This document shows positions 13,340 to 64,000 of a stretch of DNA of 64,000 nucleotides, one piece after another. The translations under genes were made by a program, and so were the position numbers. Location: the NCBI GenBank assembly GCA_037176705.1, contig CM073889.1:51949596-52013595 (forward strand), in the 5' to 3' direction. Numbering within the stretch: the stretch's first letter is position 1; every line of letters begins with the position of its first letter. The stretch comes from Molossus alvarezi (Eukaryota; Chordata; Mammalia; Chiroptera; Molossidae). The notes beneath the pieces are model-generated. The model did no database searches, was not told the origin of the DNA, and was given only the letters and a program-made list of their open reading frames with translations.

Positions 13340-13580
13340 TCTGTGTCCTCCCAAAATTCCTATGTTGAAGCCTCAACCCACAGTACCTCAGAATGTAACT
13401 ATACTATATTTAGAGACAGGATCTTTAAAAAAAAAGGAGATTAGGGTAAAATGATGTCATATGAGTAGGCCCTAATCCAATATGATGGTGTCCTAATAAG
13501 AAGGGATTAGGACACAGACATGAACCAGGGAAGATCATGTGAGGACATGAGATGATAGCTGTCTACAAGCCACCAGCAAC
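13340..13580 (+). mobile_element. MaLR-type LTR fragment
   Basis: Contains AATTCCTATGTTGAAGCC, TAGGCCCTAATCCAATATG and CATGTGAGGACATGAGATGA, typical of MaLR LTR 5' halves; the 3' half is absent. Confidence 0.6.
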
Positions 13581-14376
13581 TGATGGTAACATATTATAAC
13601 CCACTGAATGAAACAAGAACCCATGATAGAAATATAATGATGTAAATAAATAAATAAATGGAGAGAAGAAAAAGCTCTTCTTCACACTGGAACACCAATT
13701 AATAAATACAAAAGGAATGGTGGAATTAGTCACCAATTGGACAACACCATAGTAATATTGACTCCACCAAGAAACAAATGATAAAGTGGGTGACAGTTTA
13801 AAGAAGTACAGAATATTTATATAATCTCAAAGTATCCACCCATAAAATACTCATTAATTACACAGGAAAAAGTAACTTTACTTTGGAGCAGTCTGGCCAA
13901 CACTACCTAACCAAGAACCACTAGTAATGAGACAAATCATTGTACCCTTGATAGAATGAAATGAGAAGAACACAGTATCATTTTTGTTTTATTCCTGCCA
14001 AGGATGCATTGTCTAACTCTAATCACAAGGAAACATCAAACAAATTAAACTGAAAAACTTTGTACAAAATAACTGCTTATTATCTTCAAAAGTACAAAGG
14101 CCCTAAAAACCAAGGACAGACTGACTGAAAGATACTAACTGCCAAATGTGATTCGGAACCAGTGCGACAGCTGGCAAAACTGAACATGTAGGAGACTAAG
14201 TCAGGGATTCCATACCACATTCATTTCCTGATTTTTGATGATGAGGGGGTCGATGGGTCAGCAACTCACTCTCAAATCTGTCAAAAAAGTTCTCTATTTC
14301 CTTTTGGTAAGTGTAAAATGATTTAAAAAAAAAAAGTAGGGTAGAATTAGCTTCATGCCAGGTATCAATACTTGAC
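13581..14376 (+). mobile_element. Intron with probable old L1 3' UTR
   Basis: The part 13,680-14,160 resembles L1M 3' UTR (CACAAGGAAACATCAAACAAATT, CAAAATAACTGCTTATTATC, AAGGACAGACTGACTGA). The last 200 bases before the NINL exon look unique. Confidence 0.45.
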
Positions 14377-59275
<44,899 letters not shown>

Positions 59276-59806
59276 CTGCAGAAAAATAAAAAGAGGACAT
59301 GAGTCCTGATAGGGTTTTGTTTAGGCTAGTGATGCAGGCTTGTGAAAGAATTCACAATAGAGGAGAGAAAAGGGAGAAAATTTATTAACTTCCCCCATAG
59401 CCAGGGAAAGGACCCATGCACTGACTGGCAATATAAGGGTGGAGCAGAAAGAGTAAGTTGCTCTTTTATTGGGGGCTTCTGGGCATAAAGGGCAGATGTG
59501 CCTGGGGAGTTTCTTATCATATCTTTGTTAGCTTGTAAAATATGGTTGGGAAAAAAGAGAGAAAGAATGTGGACCAGGGGCTGGTGACTAGTGAGTCAGT
59601 CATGGGTCCAGGGTCCAATGCTTTGATAATCGGGTTGTTAATCTTTTCATGATGTCAGGTCATCCTCTTGTCTTCAGATTAGGAGAATAGACAGCATTCT
59701 GAAGGTAAACTCCCAAGGCGCACACCTCCCAGCCAGGTCAGAATAGGCCTTTATTCCAAATTAAGCAATCACTAACAACATTGTAAAGGATGATTAACAT
59801 TTTTCT
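59276..59806 (-). other. NINL intron, possible old LTR
   Basis: The part 59,330-59,770 has LTR-like texture (GAATTCACAATAGAGGAGAG; CAGCCAGGTCAGAATAGGCC) but I cannot name a family. Confidence 0.3.
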
Positions 59807-59859
59807 CCCATCCAAGTACTAACCAGGCCCGACCCTGCTTAGCTTCTAAGATCAGACGA
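59807..59859 (-). pseudogene. Tailless 5S rRNA fragment with TSD
   Basis: The minus strand reads TCGTCTGATCTTAGAAGCTA then AGCAGGGTCGGGCCTGGTTA and GTACTTGGATGGG, an internal 53-base piece of 5S rRNA lacking both ends and any poly-A. It is bracketed by an exact 18-bp TSD GATGATTAACATTTTTCT at 59,789-59,806 and 59,860-59,877. Confidence 0.93.
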
Positions 59860-59877
59860 GATGATTAACATTTTTCT

Positions 59878-60291
59878 AACTATGGCTAGTGCCCCACTAT
59901 GATTAGTTTTCTTACTCTTCTAATATTCTCTATTAATTCTAATATTCTTTCTTGCCCTTTTCAGTTGGGTAGAAAGGTGATTTGAAGTTGGACACCAGCA
60001 ATCTCTATGTTTAATTACCAGGTACTTCTCATAAATTGTGGGGAAAATCATAGAAAAAAAGAATAAGTCCTGTCTTCTGTCCTTACAAATCTTCCAGAGG
60101 ATGTGTCAGTGGACAGAGTACCAGAAATAAGAAAATGGTATGTATACCTTAGGGCTAGGTAGGGGCAAATGAAGAAAGAACCTGGTGAGATGCAACACCT
60201 CCAAATAAAACCCTACCTCTGCAGGGCATCCTTCACACCCAGACAGTAGTTCACAATAAAAACACAATCAAAAGTTCAAGAGTTCATACAA
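59878..60291 (-). other. Intron, nothing recognised
   Basis: AT-rich sequence without gene or confident repeat. Confidence 0.5.
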
Positions 60292-63172
60292 GGAGAGGCA
60301 AGGTGGCTGTAGAGTAACTTGAGGCTATGTGCCCTTGCTGCCAGCCAGGGAAGGGATTTACAGCTAAAATATTGTGTAATCAACTTAAAAAAACAAGAGA
60401 AGTGTAGCTGATTGGACATGTTATATCTAAGGAGCACTGAAGAAACAACACACAGACTGGTAAGAGGAGGGGAGTCACAGAAAGTGGGCATCCCCCTGGA
60501 GCAGGTGTGTGGCTGAGAGGCCAAGTGAAATCAGTTGCAAAGCTTCCTCCACTTGGGAGTGTGGGGTCTCAATCCCATCCAACAATCCCAAAACCAGAGC
60601 AGCAGAGACTGGAAGAAGAGCCTATGTAGCATAAGGCAGAGGAAACCAGGAGAATTCTGTCTGCCTGGGAGACTGAGACCAGACCTTCCTAGTGAAGGAG
60701 TGCTCCTATTGTTAGTAACCCTAGCCTGAGCAGTTTGCTAGGGCTGACTACTGGAAAGGTTGTGCTGCTGAGTTTGGGTCCAGCAGAGAGTCCTATGGGT
60801 AGTACTCAGCAGTGATGGACCCTCTATTTTCTTGCAGGCATTGTGCAGAGTGCCACTTAGTGACTAAACTGTTTGCCTGGGGGAAGGGGAAAAGATTCTC
60901 TTACCTCAAGTGAGGGGTTGGGATGCCTCCTCCTTCCTGTGGAACCTTCCTGACTGCTCTATCCAGTGGGGTTAGCAGTAAGGAGGAGCAGGGCAGGTTG
61001 GGATTTTTGGCCCGCACTGTGGAGAGTTGGGAACACAAGAGGAGTGGGAATTTTGACCCCTGCTTTGCTGAGACAGCTGCACAGAGAGATAAGTCCTGAG
61101 TGGGGCTGATTTTCTAACCCATCCTGCTTGAACCTGTGGTGTGAGGGTGCAGTTTGCGCATAGTGCTGGGACGTTTGGACTATATCCCCCAGAAGGATTC
61201 TATCTGGGAAATAAAAAAAGTGAGTGCTGGGGTTTGTGACTGCATTGTGGATAGGCTAATCCAAGCTCCCTGTGAGTTCAGCTAGGCAGCCCCAGGAAGG
61301 AGAGGTATAGCCATTCACTCCTGCAGGCTGTGAACATCATCCCCAATAGGAGACTGGTTAAGCTCTGTGAAGTCCTGCATACCCAGCCCTCCCCTGGCAA
61401 AGCAGCTCAGAAGGATATTCCAAGTGTGGAACCCTCAGAGGCTATTGTCTGGGACCAGGACAAAGTGCTCAGCCCCCTCCTGTGGGCTGGACTAGTCTCC
61501 TCAACCAGAGACTCTTTTGATCAATCAACCTGAGCTCAGGGTAGCTAAAACTGCTCCTGTATAGAAGACTGCAGGCTGTATCCAACCTGAACCTGCAATA
61601 AGCACCCTTAGGGGGAACTAGAGCTGGAGTCTCTATTAGAAATTGAGGAGTTTGGCTTTGAAGCAGAAATTAATTTCCCCTCATTAAGTGTCTGCATAAT
61701 TCTCTAAGTGGGGGCTCACTCGCCCATGTTAGGCTAGCCTGGATCCATCCTAGAAACTATTCTAAAGGGACTAGAGAAAGACCCGAAAAACTCAGAGGGC
61801 AGGCAGAATAGCTGACAGGTGGAGGTAGACCCCAGGGAGCCTCTGTCTGACCAGAGATCTTCTTCCAGCTCTAAGCAAAAAGAAGCCAACCCATTTGCAC
61901 AGATTGGTCCCTCCCACACACACACAGGTCTAGCAGACGCAGACACAAACAGTGAACGGAGTTGTAACTACACACAGGCAACCCAAGGCCAGTTACACAA
62001 AATGTCTGACAGCAGCCTGCATCTGAAACCTACCCCAAAAGACCCATAAGAACTCAGAACCATCACAGTGAGTGGTGGGCCTCAGACTACATCAGAGTTC
62101 CACCCAATTAGATAAGCAAATGACATACCCAGAGGTGGATTCCCGAGGGGTTCTAGACCCTTCTGGAAACAATACTGCCTTGATGGTGAGCCCCTGCACA
62201 GCGTCTCATACATGGTAACAAAGGTTTATCTCTATAGACAGCCAGCCTGAAAGGTTAATGATTGTGCCACTGAGCCCATCAAAACTGCACCTTCACAGAA
62301 GTCTACACACCATGGTCAGGGCTAAGCCTCATAGTCAGTCAGTATGAGGGTCAATCCCAACGAAGAAAGGGCTATCAGCAATCAAGACCCAATTATAAAA
62401 GGAGGGTCCAAACAACCCACACAAGAGATATTCTTAGAGGACCCAGCTCACCAGATCAAGAAGACTGCATCACTGGGAACTACAGGACACCTACAACAGA
62501 AGCAATTCATCAAACAGAGAATGCAGAGTAATGGTTATAAGAATGCCCAAGGAACTTGGTGATAACAACAACAGCAGGAAAAAGGATATAGAAAAACAAT
62601 CAGTTGGAAATGAAGAATGGCATATCTGAAATACAGTATACATTGGAAGGAACTGCAAGTCTGCTGACGAGACAGAGTATCGAATAAGTGAATTAGAAGA
62701 CAAAACAGAAAAAGTCAGTCAATCAGAACAGAAAAAAGACAAGATAAATAAAAAGCAGGAGGATATTTTAAGGGGGTTTTGGGACACTATGAAATGTAAC
62801 AACATCCACATTATAGGGGTACCAGAAGGAGAAGAAAGTGATTAAGGAATAGAGAATATTTTTGAAGGAAATGTCACACAAGTTCAGGAAGGACAGAGAG
62901 TGCCAAACAAGATAAACACAAAGAGACCCAAATGAAGACACATCATAATTAAAAGGGCCAAGATTAAAAACAAAGAGAGAATATTAAAGGCAGCAAGCGA
63001 GAAAACAGTCAGTTACCTACAAGACAGTTCCCCTAAGGCTGTCAGCTGATTTCTCATCAGAAACACTTCAGGCCAGAAGGCTTTGGCATGAAGTAATCAA
63101 CATAATGAAAGCAAGAACCTGCCACCAAAACTGCTCTATCCAGAGAGGCTATCATTTAAAATCAAAGGTGAG
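60292..63172 (+). mobile_element. L1 5' UTR and ORF1
   Basis: Begins near AGAGGCAAGGTGGCTGTAGA (the decayed 'AAGATGGCGG' L1 start), has a GC-richer 5' UTR to about 62,450 and then ORF1 (coiled-coil part near 62,600-62,760; ATAGGGGTACCAGAAGGAGA; AAAAGGGCCAAGATTAAAAA). Stops break ORF1. It is cut at 63,172 by another element. Confidence 0.82.
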
Positions 63173-64000
63173 ACTTCTGGTCAAGAAAGAGGTGTAGGTA
63201 AATGTGGTACTCACCTCCTCCTACAACCACATCAAAATTACAACTAAACTACAGAACAACCATCATTCAGAACCAACTGAAATCCAGCTAAGTGGAAGTG
63301 CTACAACTATGAAATTAAAGAAGATGCCACAGTGAGACTGGTAGGAGGGGGTGGAGGTGCAGACAGACTGGTTCCACATTCATGTGTGGTGGATAAAAAT
63401 CAGGTGGGATACCTCAGCTGAAAACACCACACCAGTCACCCCAGCTCAGGGTTCCAATGTCAGGAAGAGAAGTCCTCATAACTTCTGGCTGTAAAAACCA
63501 GTGGGGGTTGAGGTTGAGGGAGACTGAGTTCTTTTTAAAGGGCCTGAACATGAACTTACTTGGACTTGCTCTCTCCAGGCTACAGAATGGGGGAGGCAGC
63601 TTGAAAGACACCAGAGACATATGGGGAAGAACTGAGTTGTTTGGCATGAGGTTGAGAGCTGGAGAGGCAGCTTTCTCCCAGACACACTTGCTAGTGGAGG
63701 CCACTGTTACTTTGGTGAGCCCTTACCCCATGGGCCTGGCAGACAGGCACCATATCTAAAACTCCAGCAACCTGGTTCATACTGTTTGCCCTACCCTGGA
63801 GATTCCCTGAGGCCCTGCACCACCCAATTTTTAAGCCTACCCAACCAGTGGCTTTACCATAGGATTGGCCTGTCTTGATTCCTACTTCAGATTTTACTAA
63901 ATTCTCTCAAACAAGCAGCATCTGTCCTCAGTGAGCCCCAAACCTCTTGCTAAGTGACCCCAGGCCTGGCACCAGAAGTAGCCAGCCTTGGGTTATAGCT
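63173..64000 (+). mobile_element. HAL1/L1-type 5' end nested in L1 ORF1, runs off window
   Basis: Starts GAGACTTCTGGTCAAGAAAG then AGGTGTAGGTAA, and matches the reversed 5' UTR of the HAL1 at 36,176-38,282 (ACAACTAAACTACAGAACAA; CTGCCCTACC/CCAGGGCAGGTAAA phrases). The interrupted host reads AAAATCAAAGGTGAGA just before it. Confidence 0.75.

Overview
This is a stretch of a vespertilionid (vesper) bat nuclear genome. It is full of tRNA-derived VES SINEs (head like 'GGCTCAGCGGTTAGAGCGT', tail ending 'CCTCGGGTGAGGAT' or 'AAAATCAATAAA'). It also holds young bat LINE-1 and half-LINE (HAL1) copies and one copy of the SPIN-type hAT DNA transposon, which is known from horizontal transfer into vesper bats. 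There is no prokaryotic gene organisation. The repeat boundaries rest on target-site duplications (TSDs) read directly from the sequence.

The only host protein gene I can support is NINL (ninein-like protein, Nlp). It lies on the minus strand as 14 small exons between 59,275 and 14,377. The exons cover roughly human residues 150 to 690, then resume near 1,030 to 1,090. The start codon and EF-hand 1 lie above 64,000, and the C-terminal coiled coils lie outside the window to the left. Phases agree across every junction I can join. One intron uses a GC donor. The large alternative internal exon of the human long isoform is present only as a broken relic (in-frame TAA plus frameshift), and I could not find the small exon that should follow it. 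Several regulatory residues known in human NINL are absent here (T161, S185-P, S589-P, D-box 633-636), while the KEN box and S686 are kept.

Layout: 1-9,433 is a minus-strand L1 with a second nearly full-length L1 inserted in it. 9,434-14,376 is intron with old L1 and MaLR LTR debris. 14,377-15,823 holds two NINL exons. 16,638-20,885 is a nested stack of old L1, SPIN, LTR and SINEs. 21,780-25,085 holds the broken exon and two exons. 25,086-35,273 holds four exons with LTRs, SINEs and a SINE/L1 chimera. 36,176-38,282 is a complete HAL1. 39,827-42,809 is a 5'-truncated L1. 43,726-54,036 holds five exons. 54,205-56,563 is a U6 snRNA/L1 chimera. 59,209-59,275 is the most upstream exon seen. 59,807-59,859 is a tailless 5S rRNA fragment. 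60,292-64,000 is L1 with a HAL1-type 5' end nested in it.

The most notable theme is aberrant products of L1 reverse transcription within one locus: a U6/L1 fusion, a SINE/L1 fusion, a possible SINE dimer, a 5S fragment without a tail, and two tRNA-head-only short SINEs.
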